A stretch of 6,393 nt of DNA, taken from NCBI GenBank assembly GCA_937924555.1, contig CALDSN010000084.1:1-6393 (forward strand). Reading direction: 5' to 3'. The position numbers and the translations under genes are program-made. This DNA is from an uncultured bacterium (GTDB lineage Bacteria; Cloacimonadota; Cloacimonadia; Cloacimonadales; Cloacimonadaceae). Below are positions 1 through 5,560 of this stretch, one piece after another (the first letter of the stretch is position 1; every line of letters starts with the position of its first letter). Below the pieces are notes generated by a model. It searched no databases. It was not told the DNA's origin and worked only from the letters and a program-made list of their open reading frames with translations.

Positions 1-368
1 CCGGCAAACTTGGCATAGGGACCGAAGTGTCCACCCACATTGCAATCCACAGGAATGCCTGTTAGGGGAGAAATGGTGGTGACGATAGACTTACCGCTGC
101 CGGGGTAACTGGTGTTCCCGCAAAGGGGTCCAAAGGAAATGCATATCTCGTTTTCCGGGCTGTTCCATTTGGTGTCGTCCTTAACTCCGTGCCACATGAG
201 GTAAAGGTCAAAACCCTTTCCGCCCACGAACTTGTCTATCATCATGTCACTAACGGGCTTGGAGGCAATCTCTTTGGTGCCAAGGTTGATGTACAATGTA
301 CGGCGATTATAGCCCCTAACCACCGGGGCAAGATCATACTTGAATTCAGCTAAAAGCTTGCGATTCAT
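1..368 (-). CDS. Aldehyde:ferredoxin oxidoreductase large subunit (AorB-like), N-terminal part
   Basis: Only the first 122 codons are inside the window; the gene runs off the left edge. The family holds a tungsten or molybdenum bis-pyranopterin cofactor plus one [4Fe-4S] cluster and oxidises aldehydes to acids (or the reverse) in the cytoplasm with ferredoxin. The visible part matches the AFOR N-terminal domain: RGYNRRTLYINL at residues 18-29, TKEI at 31-34, GGKGFDLYLMW at 49-59, a PENEI..FGPLCGNTSYPGSGKS stretch at 71-93, and ISPLTG..VDCNVGGHFGPYAKF at 99-121. The start is set by GGAG at 375-378, 6 nt upstream of the ATG. The ferredoxin gene ends 13 nt upstream, so the two are almost certainly cotranscribed and probably form one enzyme, as in AorA/AorB or WOR5. 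The family call is firm. The substrate (aliphatic or aromatic aldehyde, or a BamB-like role) cannot be read from this fragment. Confidence 0.9.
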   Translation of the reverse strand, partial: MNRKLLAEFKYDLAPVVRGYNRRTLYINLGTKEIASKPVSDMMIDKFVGGKGFDLYLMWHGVKDDTKWNSPENEICISFGPLCGNTSYPGSGKSIVTTISPLTGIPVDCNVGGHFGPYAKFA

Positions 369-381
369 TATATACTCCAGA

Positions 382-762
382 TCATTCATTAACTATTTTG
401 ATGGCTTCAGTGGGGCAGGCTTTGGTGCATACGCCACATGCAATGCATTTGAATGGATTGTTAACACCCAAAGCGGTGCGCATGGAATCTGTAGGGCAGA
501 CGGCTACACACATCAGGCAACCGATGCACAGGGACTTATTGAGGATAACCACACCTTGGGGACTGACGGTTAAAGCTAAAGTAGGGCAGGCAGCAACGCA
601 GGTTTGACACTGGTTACATACATTCATTGCGGGGGGAGTGGCTTCGGTGATGACAATGCAGGACTTGGCAGGATTGTCTTCCTTAAAGTAAAGGTTGGAA
701 CACGCTGTCTCGCAACTGTGGCAGGCAACGCATTTCTCAGGGTAGGTCTTAAGAACTTTCAT
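382..762 (-). CDS. Polyferredoxin with four [4Fe-4S] clusters (AorA-like electron-transfer subunit)
   Basis: This 126-residue soluble protein has no signal peptide. It carries four complete CxxCxxCxxxC motifs: C11/C14/C17/C21, C49/C52/C55/C59, C79/C82/C85/C89 and C106/C109/C112/C116. The last three are followed by Pro in the usual ferredoxin way. Sixteen ligands imply four [4Fe-4S] clusters, and there is one extra Cys at 35. Known AOR small subunits (for example AorA of Aromatoleum aromaticum) are short proteins with four such clusters that carry electrons from the tungsten subunit. Position 13 nt upstream of an AFOR gene supports the same role here, as inference. The start is ATG at 762, with a GGAGAAG element at 771-777 upstream. 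A promoter lies in the 70-nt gap before the gene. An alternative is a HycB/DmsB-type electron-transfer subunit of another oxidoreductase, but the neighbour makes that less likely. Confidence 0.88.
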   Translation of the reverse strand: MKVLKTYPEKCVACHSCETACSNLYFKEDNPAKSCIVITEATPPAMNVCNQCQTCVAACPTLALTVSPQGVVILNKSLCIGCLMCVAVCPTDSMRTALGVNNPFKCIACGVCTKACPTEAIKIVNE

Positions 763-803
763 CTTGCTAACTTCTCCACTATGTTTATTAATCCAGTGAA
801 GCC

Positions 804-832
804 AAGATAAAAGAGGCTTACAATACAGTCAA
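804..832 (-). promoter_or_regulatory. Candidate sigma70 promoter of the ferredoxin-AOR pair
   Basis: Read on the minus strand, TTGACT (827-832) and TATCTT (804-809) are separated by exactly 17 nt. The -35 box matches five of six consensus bases and the -10 box four of six. Transcription would begin near 797, giving a leader of about 35 nt before the ferredoxin ATG at 762. The -35 box starts right after the stop codon of the envelope-protein gene. No terminator hairpin is seen in the gap, so readthrough from upstream remains possible. Confidence 0.45.
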
Positions 833-2131
833 CTACAATCTTGCGCTTAGAGAAGCTCCATAGTGGTACAACCTTGGCTTGAACTCGAAAGCTCCCTTGT
901 CCAACAACCACTCGTTATAATGCTGGAAGTTTCCAATCAAGGCAACATGATGCGTAACCTTAACTACAAGCTTGCCAAAGAAATTCAGATACTCTTCTGT
1001 GTCAGAGTCTTTCACCCGCTGGTATTCTGCCCCACCCACCAAACGAACCCAATCGTCCGAAAGAATGGTGAAGCGAAAGCCTCCCTGTAGTTTGGTGGTT
1101 TCGGTTATGTCTTTATCTATCACCACTTCGCCCGCTTGGTTCATGTCCTGCTCTTCTTGCTTATACTGGTTATACTGGTAAGCAAGGTCTAAACCTACGA
1201 AGTTGCTTAGGTTAAAGGGGAAGAGTATATCCAGTCTGCTTTTAGTTAGCTCGCTTGTGTTTTGTGACATATATCCCCGCTTGCTTATGCTTCCGCTTAC
1301 AATAAAAGCATGTGCAACACCATTAACCAACAGCATCGGGCTGCTGGCAGAGCCAATACCGGAGAAGTTATTCGGCTCCTGATAGCGGTTGGTTACGCTG
1401 GAGGTGTAGATATATGCACTCTTACGGTTAGTGAAACCCCAGTCCATATCCTTCGCACTAAAGTAGTCGTTAAAGTACGGTCCATAAATAACTAGTGTAT
1501 TATCGGGAACTTCCCACGATTCATATTCGGCACCCAGTTCCACAAATTGTCCCTGGCTTACAAAGCGCTTGGCTATCTGCGCCTTGATGCCAGTGTATTT
1601 GTAATCATCCGGGTTGTAAGATGTAATTCCGCTAAGGTCATTGGCAAGAAGATAGAACATAACCTTAATGCGTTCCACATTGGGTGAGCCTGCGCCAAAG
1701 CCATACTGCGAAACCTTCCTCGTCCTCGAACTAAGGCTATCCCCTAAAGTATATTGTAACTGGCGATAAAATGCTTGCACCCCGGCATATTCATACTTGA
1801 CGGCTGCTTCATTATGGGTCATAAAATGCTGAGTGTATTCTGATGTATTAGGAAATTCAGAAGCCATGTACTCATTGGCAGACATAAAGTTCAGGTACTT
1901 GCTGAGGGCGGGGTTGTATCGCTTGTTCTTATTCTTGTTTTTGTTCAAGCGCTCTTCTACAATGCTGGATTGCTTCCCCGGATGAGGGGTGTCGTCAACG
2001 TAATAGCATACGGGCATATTAAGCAGATAAAAGTTATTAATCTGCTGCACCTCTACGTTTTTAGGTGCATCATCAGCATATGCCAATCCGGCAATCAATA
2101 TACCAAATAGCAAAACCACAATTCGCTTCAT
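833..2131 (-). CDS. Predicted exported outer-membrane beta-barrel protein, family unknown
   Basis: I do not recognise the family. The 432-residue product starts with a clear Sec signal peptide: MKR, a hydrophobic core of Ile/Val/Leu to about residue 17, and a likely cleavage after Ala-Tyr-Ala at 17-19. The mature part is rich in Tyr, Asn and Ser. From about residue 185 it contains many alternating stretches typical of amphipathic beta-strands (for example around 183-203, 300-322, 346-372 and 383-432), which suggests an outer-membrane barrel. It ends in Arg-Leu, not the aromatic residue common at barrel C-termini, which weakens the claim. An (Asn-Lys)4 run lies at about 63-70. An upstream in-frame ATG at 2146 would add MWEDY, but GGGAGG at 2137-2142 sits 5 nt before the ATG at 2131, so 2131 is preferred. 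Its own promoter candidate lies upstream. It sits between transketolase and the AOR pair, with no obvious functional link. Confidence 0.8.
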   Translation of the reverse strand: MKRIVVLLFGILIAGLAYADDAPKNVEVQQINNFYLLNMPVCYYVDDTPHPGKQSSIVEERLNKNKNKNKRYNPALSKYLNFMSANEYMASEFPNTSEYTQHFMTHNEAAVKYEYAGVQAFYRQLQYTLGDSLSSRTRKVSQYGFGAGSPNVERIKVMFYLLANDLSGITSYNPDDYKYTGIKAQIAKRFVSQGQFVELGAEYESWEVPDNTLVIYGPYFNDYFSAKDMDWGFTNRKSAYIYTSSVTNRYQEPNNFSGIGSASSPMLLVNGVAHAFIVSGSISKRGYMSQNTSELTKSRLDILFPFNLSNFVGLDLAYQYNQYKQEEQDMNQAGEVVIDKDITETTKLQGGFRFTILSDDWVRLVGGAEYQRVKDSDTEEYLNFFGKLVVKVTHHVALIGNFQHYNEWLLDKGAFEFKPRLYHYGASLSARL

Positions 2132-2136
2132 ATAAT

Positions 2137-2142
2137 CCTCCC
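2137..2142 (-). promoter_or_regulatory. Shine-Dalgarno site deciding the start of the envelope protein
   Basis: GGGAGG on the minus strand lies 5 nt before the ATG at 2131. It falls inside the extra codons that a start at 2146 would need. The upstream ATG has no such site, and it would lie only about 5 nt from the predicted transcription start. The start at 2131 also places the signal peptide at the true N-terminus. Confidence 0.7.
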
Positions 2143-2158
2143 ACATCGGGCTGGCAAC

Positions 2159-2186
2159 ACAATACTCCGCATCAGCCTGATGTCAA
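2159..2186 (-). promoter_or_regulatory. Candidate sigma70 promoter of the envelope-protein gene
   Basis: On the minus strand a perfect TTGACA (2181-2186) is followed after 16 nt by TATTGT (2159-2164), four of six consensus bases. Transcription would start near 2151, about 20 nt before the preferred ATG. The spacer contains the small palindrome ATCAG-C-CTGAT (2171-2181), which touches the -35 box. It could be an operator half or chance. Confidence 0.4.
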
Positions 2187-2214
2187 TATATTTCTTGCCG
2201 TGCAGTATTTTAGA

Positions 2215-4101
2215 TTACAGGTTTGCCTTTATTGTCTTGATTATACTCGCTGTATCCAAGCCTGCCCATCTATATACATCATCCACTGCCCCAGACATGG
2301 CATAGTTCCTCACCCCCATCTTCACAAGCTTGGGGCTTAAGCCAAGTTCCACCAGCTTATCCGCTATAATAGAGCTAAGTCCACCATGCACGGTGTGGTC
2401 TTCCAAGCTGATGATTGTTCCCTTGGTGGCGGCAATGCTAAGCTGTTTTGCATCTATCTCCAACGGGCAGGACACATATACAAGCTCCACAAAGATGCCT
2501 TCTTCTCTCAGGCTATCAACCGCCTTCAAAGCTCTCGGAGCAGGGGTTCCGGTTACCCACAGGCTGGCATGGTTACCATCTCGCACAATATCCGCTTTAC
2601 CATACTTGAAGTTATAGTCCATGGCATAGAAAGGGCTTCTATCTACGTTCCGCATTATCGGTAGCTTGGAACGCCCCATCGTCACCAGATAGTTCCCGGG
2701 TTTGTTCACCAGCCAGCGGATTATCCTATCCGTGTGATTCGCATCGGCAGGGCAGATAAGCCTGAAGCCAAACAGGTTACGCGCCAGTGAGATATAGTCT
2801 ATGCATTGATGCGTCTTGCCATCTTCGCCCACATCCAAGCCCACATGCGTAAGCACAGTCTTCAGATGAGCATGGTTTATATCGTTCAACCTCTGCGCAT
2901 TATACACTTCTCCAATGCCAAACACTCCAAAGTCGCTCCAGAAGGTTTGGATGCCACAGCTGGATAATGCACCGCCCATCACAGCGGCATGCTGCTCCAT
3001 AATACCTGTCTGGATAAAGGTATCCGGCTTGGTGTCGGCAAACTCACCCGTCTTCACGCTCGCGGCAAGATCACAATCTATCACCGCCAGCGGGGTTTTA
3101 GCCGCATTGTTTATCCTTGCTACATCGGCAATCGCCTTGCCCCAGGCACTGCGGCAGTCGTTATCGGCATCATACAGCACCGGCTTGCCACAGGTGAAAT
3201 CCGGCTCCAGGGAGAAGCAAACGTGGTTCTCCTCCGGTTTAAACTCAGCTCTCAGTTTTTTATATTTCTTAAGTTCATTGGTTCCGCCAAGCTGCTTCAG
3301 TGCTTCATCCAACTGTGCTTCATCAAGGGTGGAGCCATGGAACTTCGCTTTGTTCTCCATGAAGTCCACTCCCTTGCCCATCACAGTATGCGCCAGTATC
3401 ATAACCGGTTGCTCTGTGGTATGCGCATCGGCAAGTGAGGATAGGATATGCGGCACATCATGCCCGTTCATCTCAATCACTTTCCAGCCATCTGCTTCCC
3501 AGTTCTTGCGGATGTTCTGCGGCATCACCTCATGGATAGAGCCGCTTATCTGCAACTGGTTATAGTCCACAATCGCCGTGATGTTATTCAGCTTATACTT
3601 TGCGGCAAACCTGCGCGCTTCCCCAAGCTGACCTTTCTGCTGCTCACCATCTCCCATTAACACATACACTTTGTAAGGAGTATTGTTTATCCGCGAGGCA
3701 AGAGCCATTCCGGTTGCGGCACTAAGCCCCTGTCCCAAGTTACCAGTGCTCCATTCCACTCCGGGAACTTCCCGCTCAATATGCCCTTCAAACATGGAGC
3801 CGGCAAGACGGAACTGCGCAATAGCTTTTTCCAGCTCGAAGTAGCCCTGTAAACCCAAAGTGCTATACACTGCCGGAGAGATGTGTCCGTTGCTTACGAT
3901 AACCCTGTCTCTATCTGCTTTACGCGGGTTCTTGGGATCATGATTGATAACATGGTATATGCTGAGGAGAATATCTATGCAGGACATTGATCCGCCGGGA
4001 TGTCCCGATGCGGATAGAGTGGTCATGGTTAATATAGCTTGACGGGCACGCTTGGCATCTGCGTTAATCTTGGCAACAAGCTCCTGAGTTGCAGCTTTCA
4101 T
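2215..4101 (-). CDS. tkt: Transketolase, full-length single chain
   Basis: This thiamine-diphosphate enzyme moves two-carbon units between sugar phosphates in the non-oxidative pentose phosphate pathway, in the cytoplasm. The 628-residue product has both catalytic halves and the C-terminal domain. Visible motifs are SGHPGG at 32-37, NGH at 71-73, WSTGNLGQG at 117-125, the ThDP/metal motif GDGE at 150-153 closing with N181 in DYNQ, and the GIMEQH motif with the presumed ThDP-activating Glu at 369. Further on are FWSDFGVF at 387-394, GLDVGEDGKTHQ at 421-432 and SLEDHTVHGGL at 565-575. Length is near that of bacterial transketolases (about 620-680); it is one chain, not the split N/C pair of some archaea and anaerobes. 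GAGG at 4110-4113 lies 8 nt before the ATG. A TATAAA-like -10 box (4119-4124) is present, but its -35 would fall in the upstream hairpin, so promoter use is unclear. DXS is excluded by overall motif order and the NGH/GDGE spacing. Confidence 0.96.
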   Translation of the reverse strand: MKAATQELVAKINADAKRARQAILTMTTLSASGHPGGSMSCIDILLSIYHVINHDPKNPRKADRDRVIVSNGHISPAVYSTLGLQGYFELEKAIAQFRLAGSMFEGHIEREVPGVEWSTGNLGQGLSAATGMALASRINNTPYKVYVLMGDGEQQKGQLGEARRFAAKYKLNNITAIVDYNQLQISGSIHEVMPQNIRKNWEADGWKVIEMNGHDVPHILSSLADAHTTEQPVMILAHTVMGKGVDFMENKAKFHGSTLDEAQLDEALKQLGGTNELKKYKKLRAEFKPEENHVCFSLEPDFTCGKPVLYDADNDCRSAWGKAIADVARINNAAKTPLAVIDCDLAASVKTGEFADTKPDTFIQTGIMEQHAAVMGGALSSCGIQTFWSDFGVFGIGEVYNAQRLNDINHAHLKTVLTHVGLDVGEDGKTHQCIDYISLARNLFGFRLICPADANHTDRIIRWLVNKPGNYLVTMGRSKLPIMRNVDRSPFYAMDYNFKYGKADIVRDGNHASLWVTGTPAPRALKAVDSLREEGIFVELVYVSCPLEIDAKQLSIAATKGTIISLEDHTVHGGLSSIIADKLVELGLSPKLVKMGVRNYAMSGAVDDVYRWAGLDTASIIKTIKANL

Positions 4102-4138
4102 GGGGATTACCTCGTTCTTTTATAGCTTAAAGAATTAT

Positions 4139-4168
4139 CCCCTTCACTGTCCGTAAACAGTGAAGGGG
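4139..4168 (-). terminator. Probable intrinsic terminator after tRNA-Ala
   Basis: A perfect 12-bp stem (4139-4150 with 4157-4168, arm CCCCTTCACTGT) closes a 6-nt loop. It starts 5 nt beyond the encoded CCA end of the tRNA and 37 nt before the transketolase ATG. Read on the minus strand, the tail is ATAATTCTTTAAG, so the U-run is weak and broken. Position and stem strength favour a terminator or 3' processing hairpin for the tRNA transcript. A structured leader of transketolase is the alternative. Confidence 0.65.
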
Positions 4169-4173
4169 TATAT

Positions 4174-4249
4174 TGGTGGAGCATAGCGGGATCGAACCGC
4201 TGACCTCATGACTGCCAGTCATGCGCTCTCCCAGCTGAGCTAATGCCCC
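4174..4249 (-). tRNA. tRNA-Ala, anticodon GGC
   Basis: The 76-nt minus-strand sequence folds as a standard cloverleaf. It has a 7-bp acceptor stem (GGGGCAT with ATGCTCC), a GCTC/GAGC D stem, a CATGA/TCATG anticodon stem with the loop CTGGCAG, a 5-nt variable loop, an AGCGG/CCGCT T stem with the loop TTCGATC, discriminator A and an encoded CCA. The anticodon is GGC, which reads GCC and GCU. The third acceptor pair is G-U, the G3:U70 identity element recognised by alanyl-tRNA synthetase, which independently confirms the call. It stands alone, with no other tRNA nearby in the window. Confidence 0.97.
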
Positions 4250-4297
4250 AATTAGGATCACATTCGTATGGTGCACTTCTCCTGAACGGCGGATAAT

Positions 4298-4303
4298 TGT
4301 CAA
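4298..4303 (-). promoter_or_regulatory. Possible -35 box upstream of tRNA-Ala
   Basis: A perfect TTGACA on the minus strand lies 49 nt upstream of the tRNA 5' end. No good -10 box is found at 16-18 nt (the 17-nt position reads AGAAGT), so this is only a weak suggestion of the tRNA promoter. Confidence 0.2.
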
Positions 4304-4322
4304 GCAGAAAGTATTATTCCTC

Positions 4323-4337
4323 TCCCCTATCCGGGGA
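4323..4337 (-). repeat. Short GC hairpin in the crcB-tRNA gap
   Basis: TCCCC (4323-4327) and GGGGA (4333-4337) pair around a 5-nt loop. It lies about 43 nt beyond the crcB stop codon. On the minus strand no U-run follows, so it is a poor intrinsic terminator. The rest of the 131-nt gap (4250-4380) shows nothing else clear. Confidence 0.3.
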
Positions 4338-4380
4338 TATCTCTCTATGCCCAAAAGCGTTACAATTTGTTGCTTATCCC

Positions 4381-4776
4381 TCAGCGCACGCTAATCCCTG
4401 CCCACAAGCCCGCACTAACCGCTCCCAAACAGGCAATGGTGGATACTATTATGTTCCAAAGTGCCGTGCGCAAATGCCCCGCCTGATACAATTGCATGGT
4501 CTCCAAACTAAAGGTGGAAAAGGTAGTGAAAGCCCCCAGGAAGCCTATCAGGAGGAAGAGACGCAGCTGGTCTTGCCGGGCATGATGCTCGATATACATC
4601 ATCACAAAGCCCGCCAGGAAACAACCCACCACGTTCACGATTAAGGTCTTGTAGGGAAAGGGACTGCTGGTGTCATAATGAGTGAAAACACTCACCAGAT
4701 ACCGCAAGGCAGAGCCCAATGCTCCACCGGCAATTACAAACAACAGGTCCTTGGTTAGCAGCTTATAATATGGCAT
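4381..4776 (-). CDS. crcB: Fluoride channel CrcB/Fluc
   Basis: The family forms dual-topology dimers in the inner membrane that let fluoride leave the cell. The 131-residue product is the normal family length with four hydrophobic segments at about 10-31, 43-62, 71-94 and 105-127. Diagnostic motifs are GGALGSALRY at 17-26, TLIVNVVGCFLAG at 44-56 (with the conserved Asn at 48), and GFLGAFTTFSTFSLE at 78-92. The last holds the two Phe residues (83 and 86) that line the pore and the Ser/Thr track beside them. The start at 4776 is chosen because GGAG (4782-4785) lies 5 nt upstream and the motif then begins at the usual distance. The frame stays open to 4905, but that would add 43 mostly charged residues foreign to the family. 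It is a single gene here, not the tandem pair seen in some species. Homodimer formation is inferred. Confidence 0.94.
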   Translation of the reverse strand: MPYYKLLTKDLLFVIAGGALGSALRYLVSVFTHYDTSSPFPYKTLIVNVVGCFLAGFVMMYIEHHARQDQLRLFLLIGFLGAFTTFSTFSLETMQLYQAGHLRTALWNIIVSTIACLGAVSAGLWAGISVR

Positions 4777-4781
4777 TTCTT

Positions 4782-4785
4782 CTCC
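4782..4785 (-). promoter_or_regulatory. Shine-Dalgarno site deciding the crcB start
   Basis: GGAG followed by AAGAA lies 5 nt before the ATG at 4776. An alternative ATG at 4893 has a purine-rich GGAGGGGG directly before it, but with a spacing of about 3 nt from GGAGG, which is too short for efficient use. The crcB motif also begins at the usual distance only from 4776. Confidence 0.6.
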
Positions 4786-5007
4786 GCTGGGCAACTTTAT
4801 AGGGCAGTCTTTATTGTTTTTGATCAAAGCTGTTATCAAGCGCATTCTGTCAAGCTGCATCGCCATCATCGCTCTTGGTTGTGAAAGCTTCATCCCCCTC
4901 CCCACATACTTCCATGTAAACTAAGCTGTTATGTATGCTCATGAACTCATCCGCTTATTTCTTGCTTCCCCCTGCTTACAATGCTACCTCACAACCTCAT
5001 ATTTCCG

Positions 5008-5051
5008 AGGTGATTCCCTCATCCCACCCGGGAGTCACGAGGGAGTCACCT
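5008..5051. repeat. 13-bp stem-loop containing an 11-nt tandem repeat
   Basis: AGGTGATTCCCTC (5008-5020) pairs with GAGGGAGTCACCT (5039-5051) over 13 positions with one G-T pair, around an 18-nt loop. The loop contains a smaller TCCC/GGGA stem. The right side is also a direct repeat: GGGAGTCAC at 5030-5038 and again at 5041-5049, an 11-nt period. Neither strand is followed by a T-run close to the stem, so it is not an obvious intrinsic terminator. Confidence 0.75.
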
Positions 5052-5104
5052 AAGAATGACCTGGCATTTCTTGCGTGAGAGTTCGATATACGCAGGATGG
5101 GATT

Positions 5105-5130
5105 AAAAAAGAGGAAAAGAGAGGGGGAGG
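5105..5130 (+). repeat. 26-nt uninterrupted polypurine run
   Basis: Every base from 5105 to 5130 is A or G, moving from A-rich to G-rich. It directly precedes the heptamer array. Such runs can adopt triplex structures, but nothing in the sequence shows that this one does. Confidence 0.7.
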
Positions 5131-5135
5131 TGTGG

Positions 5136-5163
5136 GGTAAACGGTAAACGTTAGACGTTAAAC
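5136..5163 (+). repeat. Tandem heptamer array, 4 x GKTARAC
   Basis: Four consecutive 7-nt units lie at 5136, 5143, 5150 and 5157: GGTAAAC, GGTAAAC, GTTAGAC and GTTAAAC. The last unit runs into the first copy of the 22-nt repeat. Confidence 0.75.
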
Positions 5164-5181
5164 GAGCTGCGCACATTTCGG
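5160..5181 (+). repeat. 22-nt dispersed repeat, copy 1
   Basis: The core is GAGCTGCGCACATTTCGG. It differs from copy 2 (5215-5236) at one of 22 positions and from copy 3 (5365-5386) at four. It is followed without a gap by a 4x8 array. Confidence 0.75.
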
Positions 5182-5212
5182 GTTAGTAGGTTAGCAGGTT
5201 AATGGGTTAATG
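5181..5212 (+). repeat. Tandem octamer array 1, 4 x GGTTARNN
   Basis: Four consecutive 8-nt units: GGTTAGTA, GGTTAGCA, GGTTAATG and GGTTAATG. It stands directly behind copy 1 of the 22-nt repeat, and the same layout recurs at 5386. Confidence 0.8.
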
Positions 5213-5214
5213 AT

Positions 5215-5236
5215 AAACAAGCTGCGCACATTTCGG
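5215..5236 (+). repeat. 22-nt dispersed repeat, copy 2
   Basis: This copy matches copy 1 at 21 of 22 positions. Unlike copies 1 and 3 it is not followed by an octamer array, so it may be a truncated unit. Confidence 0.75.
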
Positions 5237-5286
5237 AGATGCAGGGATGTAATGCACATGGAAGGTACCATGGAGTTCTATATTTA

Positions 5287-5331
5287 ACACAGAGAAGAGC
5301 AGAGTGAGGGCAGAGAAAAGCAGAGGAGGAG
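5287..5331 (+). repeat. Purine-rich imperfect tandem repeat (GCAGAGRRRRR)
   Basis: Four units of 10-11 nt built around CACAGAG or GCAGAG followed by A/G-rich bases fill this stretch. Similar CACAGAG-type intergenic tracts occur in many environmental bacterial genomes, from general knowledge. Nothing here suggests coding. Confidence 0.65.
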
Positions 5332-5364
5332 ACTTTGGCGTTAAAGAGGGAATGATTATTGGTC

Positions 5365-5386
5365 AAACGAGCTATGCTCATTTCAG
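5365..5386 (+). repeat. 22-nt dispersed repeat, copy 3
   Basis: This copy matches copy 1 at 18 of 22 positions. It is again followed directly by a 4x8 array, so the 22-mer and array form a compound unit. Confidence 0.7.
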
Positions 5387-5417
5387 GTTAGCGGGTTAAC
5401 AGATTAATGGGTTAATA
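5386..5417 (+). repeat. Tandem octamer array 2, 4 x GGTTARNN
   Basis: The units are GGTTAGCG, GGTTAACA, GATTAATG and GGTTAATA. The unit number and order of substitutions resemble array 1 (AG types first, AATG types later), which points to duplication of the whole compound unit and not to independent slippage. Confidence 0.75.
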
Positions 5418-5451
5418 ATGCAATGTAGGGGCTTTCCATATGTGTCTGTCC
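5417..5451 (+). repeat. 35-nt direct repeat, left copy
   Basis: It aligns without gaps to 5740-5774 at 30 of 35 positions. The invariant core is ATGTAGGGGCTTTCC. The two copies flank the inverted quartet at 5510-5702. Confidence 0.8.
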
Positions 5452-5509
5452 CAAAAGGTTTGGCTTGCCTGGTTAGTCTTGACACTAGTATCACTCATTT
5501 CCACCATAT

Positions 5510-5540
5510 GAGTCCCAGCGGGACGGCATTTTAGATAGAA
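5510..5540 (+). repeat. GAGTCCC-GGGAC unit A (31 nt)
   Basis: The unit begins with a small palindrome, GTCCC-AGC-GGGAC, then GGCATTTTAGATAGAA. It matches the reverse complement of 5672-5702 at 29 of 31 positions. Confidence 0.85.
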
Positions 5541-5560
5541 GAATGTAGCCCCATGCAGAT

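Noticed and set aside
2132..2146. Start of the envelope protein at 2146 (MWEDY...)
   Set aside because: The ribosome site lies inside these codons, and the promoter would leave almost no leader.
2915..3565. 216-codon open frame on the plus strand
   Set aside because: It is entirely antisense to transketolase, whose protein is complete and motif-rich. The plus-strand product is Ser/Cys-rich without domains and has no ribosome site.
4127..4354. 75-codon open frame on the minus strand
   Set aside because: It covers the whole tRNA-Ala gene and its hairpin, so it cannot be a real protein gene.
4777..4905. N-terminal extension of CrcB from 4905 or 4893
   Set aside because: The family begins about where the 4776 start places it, that start has a well-spaced GGAG, and the extension is charged with no hydrophobic segment.
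5199..5381. 60-codon open frame on the minus strand
   Set aside because: It is made of the 22-nt repeats and the purine-rich tract read in reverse and has no protein-like features.
5136..5417. CRISPR array
   Set aside because: The 22-nt copies are spaced irregularly (55 and 150 nt apart), the spaces are not unique spacers of fixed length, and no cas genes are present.
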